A DNA stretch of 64,000 nt from JAJAZB01 sp964244295 (GTDB lineage: Bacteria; Bacteroidota; Bacteroidia; Cytophagales; Spirosomataceae), in assembly GCA_964244295.1 (NCBI GenBank), contig CAXTIG010000016.1, forward strand, positions 1-64,000, read 5' to 3'. Position numbers and translations under genes: made by a program. How positions within the stretch are numbered: position 1 is the first letter of the stretch; every line of letters starts with the position of its first letter. The notes under the pieces were generated by a model. It saw nothing but the letters and a program-made list of their open reading frames with translations. It did no database searches and was not told where the DNA came from. Shown in pieces: positions 42,436-51,200 of this stretch.

Positions 42436-42535
42436 TAATGCTGAATTTTGAATGCTGAATGCTGAATTGAAAATGCCGTCTGAGAGTGGTTTGAAATAAC
42501 CATTCAGCATTCAGCATTCAAAATTCAGCATTAAA
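42436..42535. repeat. Short-word hairpin (TGCTGAATTTTGAATGC type)
   Basis: TGCTGAATTTTGAATGCTGA words pair with TCAGCATTCAAAATTCAGCA. The right arm overlaps the stop of the arginine deiminase gene. Confidence 0.8.
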
Positions 42536-43967
42536 AAAGGGTTTCCCGCAGCAACGGCATACTCATGCAGTGCGAGCCGCCCCGCGCCCGCGAAAGCTCC
42601 GCCGACGGCAGCAGGATCAGCGTGTCGCCGAGGGTATCGGGGCTGGCCTCGCCCCGCTCGAACTGCGCCAGCAAGTCGGCGGCGCGGACGGGCTGTAAAC
42701 CCGCCTGCCGGAAGGCCTCGACGGTTTTGTCGTTGCGGTCGTAACCCACCACCACGCCTTCGCGCAGGGCGAGCAGGTTGCAGGAATCCGTCCACTGCTC
42801 GCGGGCACCGTAGGGAAATTCGTTGTTGCCGGAGTACACGAATTTCACCGTGGCCGGGTCGCAGCCGAGGTCTTCGACGCTGATTTCAGTGAGTAAATCT
42901 TCCAGGTTTTCTAGCTCAATCGGCTTGGCCTGCCCCCGGCGAAACTGCACCAGTTTCATTTCTTCGTCGGCTTTGGGCGGGATGAGGCGGCCCATTGTGG
43001 GGTCGATTTGCTCGTCGAGGCGCGGGCTTTCGCGGCGGGCCAGCGAGCCGAGCACCACCCACACGTTGCGCCGGGCCTGGGTAAACACCGTGTCGATGTG
43101 CATAAAATCGCGCTTGTGCGGGATTTTCACGACGGTGATTTTCTCGACGATGCCTTTTTCAAACAAGACTTGAATCAGTAACTGCGCGGCGTAAATCGTG
43201 GTGCGCTCGCTCATGCCCACCAGCAGGTGATTGGGGGCCACCATCATCACGTCGCCGCCTTCGAGGGTGGTGCGGTTGTATTCTTTTTCGTTTTCGGGCA
43301 GGAGAAAATGCAGCTCGTTGTCGGGCAGTTCGATCACCTTGCCGCGCAGGCCGGCGAAGAGTGGGTGGTTGAACACGATGTACTGCATCAGCAGCGCCTC
43401 GCGGGTGCGGGCGGGCTTGGCGGGTTTGTTGAGCAGTAGGTGGCCGTTGATGGTGATGCCCAGATCGCGGGTGAAAATCAGGTTGGGAATGGGCGAAAAC
43501 AGCATCTCGCCCGTGGGCGTGGTGCCCGAAATCAACGCGTTCGCCAGGTCGGTCGGGTGGAGCGCCAGCAGTTCGGCCTGGGTGCTGTACCACTCGTGTT
43601 CGATGGCGCAGATGCTCGCCACGAGTTTGGTGCGGGTCAGTTCGTCGGTCAGAATATCGGCCAGGAGGCGCTGAAATTCGATGACGGTGTCGGAATTGAA
43701 ATAAGCCGGGTGGCCGGGTTTGTAAAAATCGCGGCGGGGGTCGGCATCCAGGGCGGCCAGCTTGCCGCGTACTTTTTCGGGATCGAGAAAATAAAGGAGC
43801 AGTTTGACGTAGAAATCGTACTCATCCCGGCGCATGGTGTCGAGGTGGACGATGTCTTCGAACAGCCAGTCCTGGGCTTTCGAGGGAACGACCTTGCCGA
43901 GGCCGCTGTCGGGGCTGTGAATGAGCAGCCGCCGGAGCGTGCCGACTTCGGAAGAAACGTGGAGCAT
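42531..43967 (-). CDS. arcA: Arginine deiminase
   Basis: Converts L-arginine to L-citrulline and ammonia in the cytoplasm. The 478-aa protein has the ADI blocks LRRLLIHSPDSGLGKVVPSK, FTRDLGITING, LEGGDVMMVAPNHLLVGM, HIDTVFTQ (catalytic His) and the C-terminal ELSRARGGSHCMSMPLLRE with the nucleophilic Cys at about residue 467. It is somewhat longer than classical ArcA (about 410). No ornithine carbamoyltransferase or carbamate kinase gene is nearby, so it is not part of a standard arc operon; ctlX follows instead. Confidence 0.92.
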   Translation of the reverse strand: MLHVSSEVGTLRRLLIHSPDSGLGKVVPSKAQDWLFEDIVHLDTMRRDEYDFYVKLLLYFLDPEKVRGKLAALDADPRRDFYKPGHPAYFNSDTVIEFQRLLADILTDELTRTKLVASICAIEHEWYSTQAELLALHPTDLANALISGTTPTGEMLFSPIPNLIFTRDLGITINGHLLLNKPAKPARTREALLMQYIVFNHPLFAGLRGKVIELPDNELHFLLPENEKEYNRTTLEGGDVMMVAPNHLLVGMSERTTIYAAQLLIQVLFEKGIVEKITVVKIPHKRDFMHIDTVFTQARRNVWVVLGSLARRESPRLDEQIDPTMGRLIPPKADEEMKLVQFRRGQAKPIELENLEDLLTEISVEDLGCDPATVKFVYSGNNEFPYGAREQWTDSCNLLALREGVVVGYDRNDKTVEAFRQAGLQPVRAADLLAQFERGEASPDTLGDTLILLPSAELSRARGGSHCMSMPLLRETLF

Positions 43968-44065
43968 GGTTAGTCGTCAGTCGTCAGTCGATAGTCGTTA
44001 GACTTCCTGACCCTGCCGTTTTTGGTGGGGCCGCAAGTTAGGCAAAAGGTGGCAGGCGTGGGAGC

Positions 44066-44113
44066 GCGGATTTTAAATCCGCCACTCTCGGCGTCCGGAT
44101 TGCAAATCCGGAC
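44066..44113. repeat. Two small perfect palindromes
   Basis: GCGGATTTTAAATCCGC at 44066-44082 and GTCCGGATTTGCAAATCCGGAC-like sequence at 44093-44113 lie side by side between divergent arcA and rsgA. Confidence 0.8.
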
Positions 44114-44116
44114 GAG

Positions 44117-44124
44117 TACTTTTG
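44117..44124 (+). promoter_or_regulatory. Bacteroidota -7 promoter element of rsgA
   Basis: TACTTTTG is an exact TAnnTTTG match 21 bases before the rsgA ATG. No TTG at the ideal -33 spacing is visible. Confidence 0.5.
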
Positions 44125-44145
44125 GGGTTTACTTCTCAACCAAAC

Positions 44146-45072
44146 ATGACCGGACTCGTCATTCGCTCCACCGGCTCCTGGTACGACGTGCGCGAAGCCG
44201 CCGATGGGCACGTGTGGCAGGCCAGGCTGAAGGGGATTTTTAAAATGAAGGGACTGCAAACCTCCAACCCCATCGCCGTCGGCGACCGGGTGCTTTTCGA
44301 CGTGGAAGACCGCGCCGAAAACGCCGCCATCATCACGGCTATCGAACCCCGCGAAAATTACATCATCCGCAAGTCCGTCCACCGCACGGCCCAGGCGCAC
44401 ATCCTGGCGGCCAACCTCGACCAGGCCGTGCTGCTGGTCACGCTCGATTTTCCGCGTACCTCGCTCGGTTTCATCGACCGCTTTCTGGTCACGGCGGAGT
44501 CATTTCGGATTCCCACCACGCTGGTTTTCAACAAGCAAGACCTCCTCAACGACGAGTTTAAGGACGAACAAACCGCCATCACCGCCATGTACCGCCGCCT
44601 GGGCTATGGCACCTTGCTCACGTCCACCCTCAGCGGCGAGGGCGTGGAAGACTTCCGGGATTTGCTGCTGGGCAAAATTTCGCTGCTGGCCGGGCATTCG
44701 GGGGTGGGAAAATCCACGCTGGTCAACGCCATCGCGCCCGGCCTGAACCTGCGCACCACCGAGGTATCAACCTACGCCAACAAGGGCGTTCACACGACCA
44801 CCTTCGCCGAAATGTTCGAGCTATCGCCCGACACGTTTCTCATCGACACGCCCGGTATCAAGGAACTGGGCCTGATTGACATCGAAAAAGCCGAACTGGG
44901 CCACTTTTTCCCCGAAATGCGCGACCGCCTCAACGAGTGCCGGTTTCACAACTGCCTGCACGTCAACGAACCCGGCTGCGCCGTACTCGAAGCCGTCGAA
45001 TCGGGCGACATCGCCACCAGCCGCTACCTGAGTTATTTGAGTATGCTGGATGGGAGTGACAACCGACGCTAA
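44146..45072 (+). CDS. rsgA: Ribosome small-subunit-dependent GTPase A
   Basis: A GTPase helping late 30S subunit maturation. The start is MTGLVIRSTGSWYDV. An N-terminal OB fold is followed by the circularly permuted GTPase domain, with G4 (LVFNKQDLL) before G1 (GHSGVGKSTLVN) and G3 (IDTPGIKELG), as expected. A C-terminal zinc knuckle has CRFHNCLHVNEPGC. The 308-aa length is normal. Confidence 0.95.
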   Translation: MTGLVIRSTGSWYDVREAADGHVWQARLKGIFKMKGLQTSNPIAVGDRVLFDVEDRAENAAIITAIEPRENYIIRKSVHRTAQAHILAANLDQAVLLVTLDFPRTSLGFIDRFLVTAESFRIPTTLVFNKQDLLNDEFKDEQTAITAMYRRLGYGTLLTSTLSGEGVEDFRDLLLGKISLLAGHSGVGKSTLVNAIAPGLNLRTTEVSTYANKGVHTTTFAEMFELSPDTFLIDTPGIKELGLIDIEKAELGHFFPEMRDRLNECRFHNCLHVNEPGCAVLEAVESGDIATSRYLSYLSMLDGSDNRR

Positions 45073-45077
45073 ACGAA

Positions 45078-45182
45078 GTGAATTAGGAATTAAGAATTAG
45101 GAATTAGGAATTAAGGGCCGTTTTTTCGCTCCGGGAATCGATGCATTTCAATTCCTAATTTCTAATTCTTAATTCCTAATTG
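45078..45182. repeat. Short-word hairpin (GAATTAGGAATTAAG type)
   Basis: Same word as the element at 6905-7023. GAATTAGGAATTAAGAATTA pairs with TAATTCTTAATTCCTAATTG, and the right arm ends 2 bases before the ROK gene start. Confidence 0.8.
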
Positions 45183-45184
45183 AA

Positions 45185-46093
45185 ATGCGCTTCCTCTGGG
45201 GAGTCGACCTGGGCGGCACCAAGATTGAGTGCGCCGTGCTCGATGCCGACAATTTCCAAACCGTGCGCCTGCGCCGCCGTCTGCCCACCGAGGCGGAGCG
45301 GGGTTACGAGCACATTCTTTCCCAAATCACCAAACTCGTCGCCCAGGTGGCCGACGAACTCGGCGAACGCCCGACGGCCATCGGCTTCGCCACGCCGGGC
45401 GTACTCGACCCCGCCACGCAGACCATGAAAAACTGCAACACGGTGGTGATGAACGGCCAAGCCATGCACCGGCACCTCGAAGAACGCCTCGGCGTGCCCT
45501 GCCGGCTTGCCAACGACGCCAACTGTTTCGCCCTGGCCGAAACCCTGGCCGGGGCTGTGCCGCAGGTAGCGCCCGACGCCCAGGTGGTGTTCGGGGTGAT
45601 TCTGGGCACCGGCGTGGGCGGGGGCGTGGTGGTCAGGGGCCAGGTCATCGGCGGGCGGCAGGGCATCGGTGGGGAGTGGGGGCATATTTTCCTGGCACCC
45701 ACCGACGAGCGGTGTTACTGCGGGAAAAAAGGCTGCGCGGAACAGCACATTTCCGGCCCGGCCCTTCAGAAATTTTACGAGAAACGGAGCGGAGAAAAAC
45801 GCACCCTGGCCGACATCCTCCAGCGCCACGAAGCGGGCACTGACCCCGCCGCCACCGCCACCATCGAACGCCTGCTGACACTCTTCGGGCGGGGCCTTTC
45901 CACGGTCATCAACATCCTCGACCCCGACGTGGTCGTGCTCGGCGGGGGCGTTTCCAACGTGCCCCACCTCTACACCGAAGGGGTGGAGCGCCTGAAAAAA
46001 TATGTCTTCGACCCTCGCCCCGACGTGCTCGTGGTGCAAAACACCCTCGGCGACAGCGCGGGCGTGTTCGGGGCGGCGTTGCTGGTGAAGTAG
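45185..46093 (+). CDS. ROK-family sugar kinase or regulator
   Basis: A ROK protein of 302 aa, probably a hexose kinase such as glucokinase. There is no DNA-binding N-terminus, which speaks for a kinase. Motifs are WGVDLGGTKIE (ATP phosphate loop), IGFATPGVLD, LANDANCFALAE (catalytic Asp), GVILGTGVGGGVV, and the zinc/ROK signature GEWGHIFLAP..CYCGKKGCAEQHISG. The exact sugar cannot be told. Confidence 0.9.
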   Translation: MRFLWGVDLGGTKIECAVLDADNFQTVRLRRRLPTEAERGYEHILSQITKLVAQVADELGERPTAIGFATPGVLDPATQTMKNCNTVVMNGQAMHRHLEERLGVPCRLANDANCFALAETLAGAVPQVAPDAQVVFGVILGTGVGGGVVVRGQVIGGRQGIGGEWGHIFLAPTDERCYCGKKGCAEQHISGPALQKFYEKRSGEKRTLADILQRHEAGTDPAATATIERLLTLFGRGLSTVINILDPDVVVLGGGVSNVPHLYTEGVERLKKYVFDPRPDVLVVQNTLGDSAGVFGAALLVK

Positions 46094-46179
46094 CGTGGGG
46101 CAGGGGGCAAGGGGCGTGGGGCAAGGGGCGTGGGGCAAATGTATTTTACCCCTTGCCCCACGCCCCCTGCCCCACGCCA
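46094..46179. repeat. Short-word hairpin (GTGGGGCAAGGGGC type)
   Basis: CGTGGGGCAAGGGGCGTGGG words pair with CCCCACGCCCCCTGCCCCAC between two convergent genes. It is very GC-rich and should form a strong terminator-like stem. Confidence 0.8.
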
Positions 46180-46181
46180 CT

Positions 46182-47279
46182 TCACACCTTCAAAAACACC
46201 TTCCGCCGGTACAGCCCGTAGCAAATCAGCCAGCACAGCAGCACGAACAGGATAGCCCACACCAGCGAGCCGGGGTAATTGCCAAACAGCGGTTGGGTCA
46301 GGTGCCAGTAACTCCAGGCGTAGGCGCTGGTTGGGTAGCCGTTGGCTTCGGTCACGGGAATGCGCCAGAGCAGCACCGCCAGCACTTCCGACACGGTGTA
46401 GGCCACGATGGAGTTGGCCCCGAAGACGACGAAAAAATGGGTCCACTGCCGCTGCTTTTTTATGTCGATCACCCAAATCAGCACCGGCAAAATGAGCAGG
46501 TCGATGCCCGCCGCCAGGAGCACGAACGAACTCGTCCAAAGTTTTTTATTCAAGGGAAACCCGATGTTCCACACCAGCGCCACCACCACCAGCCCGATGC
46601 CCCAGCCGACGAGTTGCACGGTGAGTTTGTCCTTGTCTTCGGCTTCCTGCACGGCCATGCCCGTGCGGTAGCCCAGCACCACCGTCACGATGGAAGGCAG
46701 CGTACTCAGCAGCCCTTCGGGGTCGAAGGCCAGGCCGTCGCCGTGGTAGAGGTGGTTGGGGCCGAAGAGCCAGAGGTCGAGGCGGCGCACTGCGTTGGTG
46801 GTGAGTTCGTAATCGCCGAAGGCCCAGAGAATCAACCAGTAGCTCAGCAGAATTCCCGCCGAGAGCCAGGTCAGGTAGCGCCGGGGTACGAGCAGCACCA
46901 CGAACGCTGCCGCCGCGTAGCTCAGCGCAATGCGCTGCAATACGCCGAGGTAACGCAGGTGCGCCAGGTCGAAATCGTAGTACGGAAAGGTGTGGACGAG
47001 GTAGCCGAGTAGAAAAATCAACCCGGCGCGTTTCAAAATTTTGGTTCGCAGCGCGGGCGTGAGTTGAAACTGGTAGGCTTTGAACGAAAACCGCATCGCC
47101 ACCCCGACAATGAACAAAAACGAGGGAAACACCAAATCGGTGGGGGTGAAGCCGTGCCAACGGGCGTGGCGCAACGGGGCGAAGGTAAAATCGCCGTTGC
47201 CGGGGGTGTTGACCAGGATCATCCCGGCGATGGTGATGCCCCGGAATACGTCGAGGGCGTAGTAACGGTTGAGGTTCAT
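46182..47279 (-). CDS. DUF5009/HGSNAT-like membrane acyltransferase family protein
   Basis: A multi-span inner-membrane protein of the heparan-alpha-glucosaminide N-acetyltransferase-like family. The start MNLNRYYALDVFRGITIAGM is clear; RYYALDVFRGITI with NTPGNG and HGFTPTDLVFPSFLFIVGVAMRFS is the family hallmark. About ten membrane segments are visible in 365 aa. The substrate may be a cell-surface sugar; this is not shown by the neighbours. A consensus promoter lies just upstream (47301-47330). Confidence 0.85.
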   Translation of the reverse strand: MNLNRYYALDVFRGITIAGMILVNTPGNGDFTFAPLRHARWHGFTPTDLVFPSFLFIVGVAMRFSFKAYQFQLTPALRTKILKRAGLIFLLGYLVHTFPYYDFDLAHLRYLGVLQRIALSYAAAAFVVLLVPRRYLTWLSAGILLSYWLILWAFGDYELTTNAVRRLDLWLFGPNHLYHGDGLAFDPEGLLSTLPSIVTVVLGYRTGMAVQEAEDKDKLTVQLVGWGIGLVVVALVWNIGFPLNKKLWTSSFVLLAAGIDLLILPVLIWVIDIKKQRQWTHFFVVFGANSIVAYTVSEVLAVLLWRIPVTEANGYPTSAYAWSYWHLTQPLFGNYPGSLVWAILFVLLCWLICYGLYRRKVFLKV

Positions 47280-47300
47280 GGAAGGAGGGGAGGCGCGGCC

Positions 47301-47330
47301 CAAATGTAAACCCTTGCCGGAGTTTCTCAA
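47301..47330 (-). promoter_or_regulatory. Complete Bacteroidota promoter (-33 TTG, -7 TACATTTG)
   Basis: On the minus strand TTG (47330-47328), 19 bases, then TACATTTG (47308-47301), matching the sigma-ABfr consensus TTG-N19-TAnnTTTG. The start codon at 47279 is about 22 bases further on. Confidence 0.75.
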
Positions 47331-47392
47331 TCGTTGCCCGACGGAACAAAAACCGCCCCGGCGTGTTTTGCCGGAAAACCCGTTTTCTCCCC

Positions 47393-47836
47393 ATGCAAGT
47401 TGACCTCCTCCGCATCGACGACGATTTCCACTTCCAGGCCAGCGGCACGGCGGGCGTGCTGCTCGACATCGACGGCTCGCTCGACATCGGCGGCCACAAC
47501 GCCGGTGCCCGCCCGATGGAACTACTCCTGATGGGCCTCGGCGGCTGCACGGCCATCGACGTGATTCTGATTTTGAAAAAACAACGCCAGCGCGTCGACG
47601 ATTTCCGCATCCGCGTCAGCGGCGAGCGGGTGCCCATCGAAGGCACCGGGATGTCGCCGTTTCGAAAAATCAGGTTGCATTTTCAGTTGAAGGGCGACCT
47701 CGACCCCGGCAAGGTCGACCGGGCCATCCAGCTTTCGATGGATAAATACTGCTCGGCCACCGCCCAGTTTTCACCCACCGCCGAGATTACGCATTCGGTG
47801 GAGGTGGAACGCGTCGAAACGGAAAAACCAGCCTGA
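47393..47836 (+). CDS. OsmC-family protein
   Basis: A 147-aa OsmC/Ohr-like protein. The start is MQVDLLRIDDDFHFQ. The family's GARPMELLLMGLGGCTAIDVI holds the conserved Glu and the first redox Cys. The C-terminal region SMDKYCSATAQFSPTAEITH holds the second Cys with the typical KYCSV-like context. It should reduce organic hydroperoxides. A rho-independent terminator overlaps its stop. Confidence 0.9.
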   Translation: MQVDLLRIDDDFHFQASGTAGVLLDIDGSLDIGGHNAGARPMELLLMGLGGCTAIDVILILKKQRQRVDDFRIRVSGERVPIEGTGMSPFRKIRLHFQLKGDLDPGKVDRAIQLSMDKYCSATAQFSPTAEITHSVEVERVETEKPA

Positions 47837-47852
47837 GCGGGGCTGGTTTTTT
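47824..47852 (+). terminator. Rho-independent terminator of the osmC-like gene
   Basis: AAACCAGCC, a short loop GTGAGCG-like, then GGCTGGTTTTTTG: a 9-bp stem followed by T6. It begins within the last codons of the gene. Confidence 0.85.
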
Positions 47853-47863
47853 GAAATAGAAAC

Positions 47864-47990
47864 CAGCCTTTCCACGAGGACTGTCATCCCGACGCAGGAG
47901 GGACCTTTCGCCTCAGACCTCCAGGCTTCTTGGTTGGTAACCGCGAAAGGTCCCTCCTGCGTCGGGATGACAGTCCTCGTGGAAAGGCTG
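47864..47990. repeat. REP-like inverted repeat
   Basis: Arms of about 45 bp (CAGCCTTTCCACGAGGACTG and its complement at the far end; inner TGTCATCCCGACGCAGGAGG) are nearly perfect. It lies between convergent genes and starts with the TGTCATCC word seen in other copies. Confidence 0.9.
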
Positions 47991-48019
47991 TTCTTCTTTA
48001 CCCTAAATCGTCTTTTTCT

Positions 48020-49747
48020 TCAAAAACTCACCCGCTGGGTTTTGGCAATCAACACGGGCACGCACACCTCCGGTTTGCAGCAATCGCCGGAAACGACCAC
48101 GATCGGGCAGCAGCCGCTGGCGGGGCAATTGCCGCTGGTGGTGGTGAAGGTGAACGAGCCGGTGGTGGTAATCGGGTAGTCGTTGCCGGTGGCTACTTGC
48201 GCGAGGGGGCCGCCGGGCGTTTCCTGCCGGAACCAAACTACGTTGGTATAGCCCGCCGGAACCGAGGCCAGGATGCGGTCTCCTTCGCAAATCCGGTACG
48301 GCACCGAAAAGCAGCGGCGGTCGATGTCGTCTTCCCCGTCCTCACCGTTGCAGGGCGTCGAATTCGCGTCGGGTTCGGTCATCGCGCAGATTTCCGCCGT
48401 GTTGAACCACACGCCTGATTCCCGCACCTGCACCTTGATGTTTAGCTTCAGGCTATCGCCCACGTTGACCGTGCCCAGCGTCCAGATTCCGGTGGCGGGG
48501 TTGTAACTGCCCCGATCCGCCGTACTGCTGAGGTAGGCCACGCCCGCGTTGAGGCTGTCGCGGACGCTCACGCCCGTAGCGGGCGAATTGCCGTGGTTGA
48601 CCACCACGACCGTGTACGTCAGGGTATCGCCCAGGCTGGCGGTGGTTTTGCTGATGTATTTACGCAAAGCCAGGTCGTAAACCGGCACGAAGCAAGACGG
48701 CAGCGGGCCTTTCCAGGGATAATTGTGAAACTCGAAACCGGGGTTGTCGAGGGTGACGTTGCCGCTGGTGACGAAGCGCCCGTTGAGGCCCACCAGGTCG
48801 ATGCTCACGCTGGTGGCAATGGGCGCGATCACGCTGCCTTCCCAGCCCGCCGTCGGGGCGTTGAAGGTGAGGGTTTGGGCCTGGTGAAAATTCCAGAGGA
48901 GGTGTTCGCGGAAGGCGTTCCAGGCGGGGTCGGCCACGGTGGCATTGCGCTGAAAATAATTCACCCGGAGGATCGGGTTCGTACCCGACACGTTGATGAT
49001 GAGGTTGTCCACGTCGTCGAACCCGGAAATAATCACGGGCACGGCCGTGGCGGGCCAATTGGCCCCGTTGACGTTGACGTAGTAGGTTTCGCTGGCGTTG
49101 TTGGTTCCGCCGTTGTTGGTGATGACCAATCCGCCGTTGCCGAGTACCACGCTCACCGCCGTCGAGGGCGTCTGCCCGGCAAAGCAGGTGCTCTGGCTGG
49201 CGGTTTGGGTGATGAGATTCTGAAAGGGGGTCAGGTTCAGACCCGGCGTGGGCAGGATGGAACCGCCGATGTCGATGACCGCATTGCTGGGCGAAATGCT
49301 GCCCTTGATGCGGAGATTGCCGCGAAAATCGCCGAAGGCCCCGTTGCCCCCGCCCACGATGAGCCGCAGGGTGGAGTTGGTGCTGACGATGTTGCCGCCC
49401 ACCGTGAGGTAGTCGCTCAGGGCCGGGGGAATGACGCAACTCCCCACCCCGGCGTAGCCCACGTTGAAGGTTTCGTTGCTGGCTTCCGAGTGGTTGAGGT
49501 TGCCCAGCACCACCACCCGGCCCTCGGCTTCGGCGCCTCGCAGGATGGTGAGGTTGCCGCCGATGAGGATGTTGATGGCCGAGTCGCGCCCGGCGGGGGT
49601 CTGGCAGGCCTGGGGTTCGTGGTACGTGGGCGGGCAGCTCGGACCCGCGCAGTTGACCAGTTGCGCGCGGGCGCTCGTCAGCGAAATGAGCAGAAATACG
49701 CCCGGTAAACCTACCGAGGCGAACAAGAAGGGAAGAAGTCGTCTCAT
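48020..49747 (-). CDS. Secreted choice-of-anchor A / DUF11 repeat protein
   Basis: A 575-aa exported protein with a signal peptide (LLPFLFASVGLPGVFLLISL, cleavage near ARAQL). The N-terminal 330 residues (INILIGGNLTILRGAEAEGR, LNHSEASNETF, NGRFVTSGNVTLDNPGFEFH) fit the choice-of-anchor A beta-helix-like domain. A DUF11 (CARDB-like) domain follows (LRKYISKTTASLGDTLTYTV, then NIKVQVRESGVWFNTAEI). A Cys-rich Ig-like segment with SGCCPIVVVSGDCCKPEVC ends the protein. No T9SS sorting domain is recognisable at the C-terminus. Probably a surface or matrix protein. Confidence 0.82.
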   Translation of the reverse strand: MRRLLPFLFASVGLPGVFLLISLTSARAQLVNCAGPSCPPTYHEPQACQTPAGRDSAINILIGGNLTILRGAEAEGRVVVLGNLNHSEASNETFNVGYAGVGSCVIPPALSDYLTVGGNIVSTNSTLRLIVGGGNGAFGDFRGNLRIKGSISPSNAVIDIGGSILPTPGLNLTPFQNLITQTASQSTCFAGQTPSTAVSVVLGNGGLVITNNGGTNNASETYYVNVNGANWPATAVPVIISGFDDVDNLIINVSGTNPILRVNYFQRNATVADPAWNAFREHLLWNFHQAQTLTFNAPTAGWEGSVIAPIATSVSIDLVGLNGRFVTSGNVTLDNPGFEFHNYPWKGPLPSCFVPVYDLALRKYISKTTASLGDTLTYTVVVVNHGNSPATGVSVRDSLNAGVAYLSSTADRGSYNPATGIWTLGTVNVGDSLKLNIKVQVRESGVWFNTAEICAMTEPDANSTPCNGEDGEDDIDRRCFSVPYRICEGDRILASVPAGYTNVVWFRQETPGGPLAQVATGNDYPITTTGSFTFTTTSGNCPASGCCPIVVVSGDCCKPEVCVPVLIAKTQRVSF

Positions 49748-49954
49748 GCCGTGGGCCGAACTGCCGGAAACCGACTTGGACGTGGGGGCAGCTCACGGGA
49801 ATTTTCCACGCAAATCCGGGGCCAAAAAATGCAACGGCCGGGTGGACGGGCCGATTTTCCCGGAATTATCCCCAATTTTTGAGGAAACTGAAACGCACGC
49901 CGGACTGAAAACCCACTGAAAAATGCCCGCGAGTGGTTCCGTAGAAAATGGTCT

Positions 49955-49962
49955 TATTTTTG
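49955..49962 (+). promoter_or_regulatory. Bacteroidota -7 promoter element
   Basis: TATTTTTG is an exact TAnnTTTG match 58 bases before the start of the small Cys/Lys-rich gene. No good -33 TTG is visible. The rest of the gap 49748-49954 shows nothing else. Confidence 0.45.
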
Positions 49963-50019
49963 CGGGGAATCGTTTACTTTGCCGACCCGTCGTTTCACCC
50001 CAACGTTTCCCGTTTTCCC

Positions 50020-50217
50020 ATGAAAAAAATCCTCTTCGCCCTTTCGCTCGCCACGCTGTTGAGCGCCACCGCCTTCGCCGACGGCGGCAAAGACGGCAAA
50101 AAGCCCTCGTGCTGCTCCAAATCGGCCTCGGCTTCCTCCTGCTGCAAAGACAAAGCCGAAAAAACGGCCAAAGCCGGGAAGGCCGAGAAAAAAGCCGACA
50201 AGAAAATCAAGGCCTGA
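50020..50217 (+). CDS. Small secreted Cys- and Lys-rich protein
   Basis: A 65-aa protein. MKKILFALSLATLLSATAFA is a good signal peptide, leaving a mature peptide of about 45 residues with two CC pairs (KKPSCCSKSASASSCCKD) and then only Lys, Ala, Glu and Asp (AEKTAKAGKAEKKADKKIKA). The Cys pairs could bind metal. It is a single-gene unit with its own promoter element and a strong terminator. I do not know a named family. Confidence 0.75.
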   Translation: MKKILFALSLATLLSATAFADGGKDGKKPSCCSKSASASSCCKDKAEKTAKAGKAEKKADKKIKA

Positions 50218-50238
50218 GCCGCTGGTTTTCCCAAAAAG

Positions 50239-50267
50239 GAAAAGCCTCCCGACCCGGAGGCTTTTTT
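50239..50267 (+). terminator. Rho-independent terminator
   Basis: AAAAGCCTCC, loop CGACCC, GGAGGCTTTTTT: a 9-10 bp stem with a T6 tail, 22 bases after the small secreted gene. Confidence 0.92.
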
Positions 50268-50309
50268 CGTTGAACGAACGGGGCTATTTTTCGGGAAAAT
50301 AACCCACCC

Positions 50310-51200
50310 ATGCGTTCCAACCCGCACGAAAGTTCTGGCCTGACGCTCGAAGCGCCTTCGATGACCACCTGCAAAAACTGCGGGAATCACTTCGCCGGGC
50401 ACTACTGCAACCACTGCGGGCAGCGGGCCGACACGCACCGAATTACCTGGCACTACGTCTGGCACGAAATCCCGCACTCGGTCTGGCACCTGGACAAAGG
50501 CATCTTGTTCACGCTGAAAGAATTGTTTTCTCGTCCGGGCTACACCATTCGGGAGTTTCTCGACGGCAAACGCGTCAACCACTACCGGCCGCTGGCGTTG
50601 ATTCTGATTCTGGGTGGGATTCTGACCTTCATTCTGCACGGCTTGGATATTCACCTGGCCGAGCTTGGTCAAAATTCGCTGGGTGTGGATGTGAAAACAA
50701 CCGGCTCGAAAACGCTACAGCAGTTTCAGTTGGATCTGAATCACTTCATCGAAAGGTATCAGAACCTGATTCAGATTGCCCTGCTACCCCTCACGTCCAT
50801 GTACACCTGGCTCCTCTTCCGCCGCCAGCGCCTGAACTACCCTGAACATTTGGTAGCCAACACGTTCTTAGCCAACATCGCGCTGGTGTTTTCCATCGTG
50901 GGCATCGTAATTTTTAAAGTGGTCGGAAATCCCAATGCCTTCTCCGTCATCATGGCGACGATGACGCTCATTTCGGCGGGCTGGCGGTGCTGGGCGTACG
51001 CACAACTTTTCCGGGGGAAACTACGACCCCTCGCCGCCGTGTTGCGGGCGGCAGCGGCAAATTTGTGCAGTTTTCTCAGCTTTCTGTTGTTGGTGGGCCT
51101 GCTGAGCACGACCTACGTTTATTTTTTCCTGAAAAAAGACATCCGCAACGAAATCCAGCAGCAAAAAACGGCTACGCCCGCCGCCTTTCCCCACCGATGA
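50310..51200 (+). CDS. DUF3667 membrane protein with N-terminal zinc ribbon
   Basis: A 296-aa protein typical of Bacteroidota. A zinc ribbon CKNCGNHFAGHYCNHCGQ at about residues 21-38 is followed by HYVWHEIPHSVWHLDKGILFTLKELFSRPG, then TIREFLDGKRVNHYRPL, the DUF3667 core, and about five membrane segments. An alternative start, MTTCKNCG at 50361, would be closer to family members. The stop overlaps the ATG of thyA (ATGA), so the two genes are coupled. Function unknown. Confidence 0.88.
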   Translation: MRSNPHESSGLTLEAPSMTTCKNCGNHFAGHYCNHCGQRADTHRITWHYVWHEIPHSVWHLDKGILFTLKELFSRPGYTIREFLDGKRVNHYRPLALILILGGILTFILHGLDIHLAELGQNSLGVDVKTTGSKTLQQFQLDLNHFIERYQNLIQIALLPLTSMYTWLLFRRQRLNYPEHLVANTFLANIALVFSIVGIVIFKVVGNPNAFSVIMATMTLISAGWRCWAYAQLFRGKLRPLAAVLRAAAANLCSFLSFLLLVGLLSTTYVYFFLKKDIRNEIQQQKTATPAAFPHR

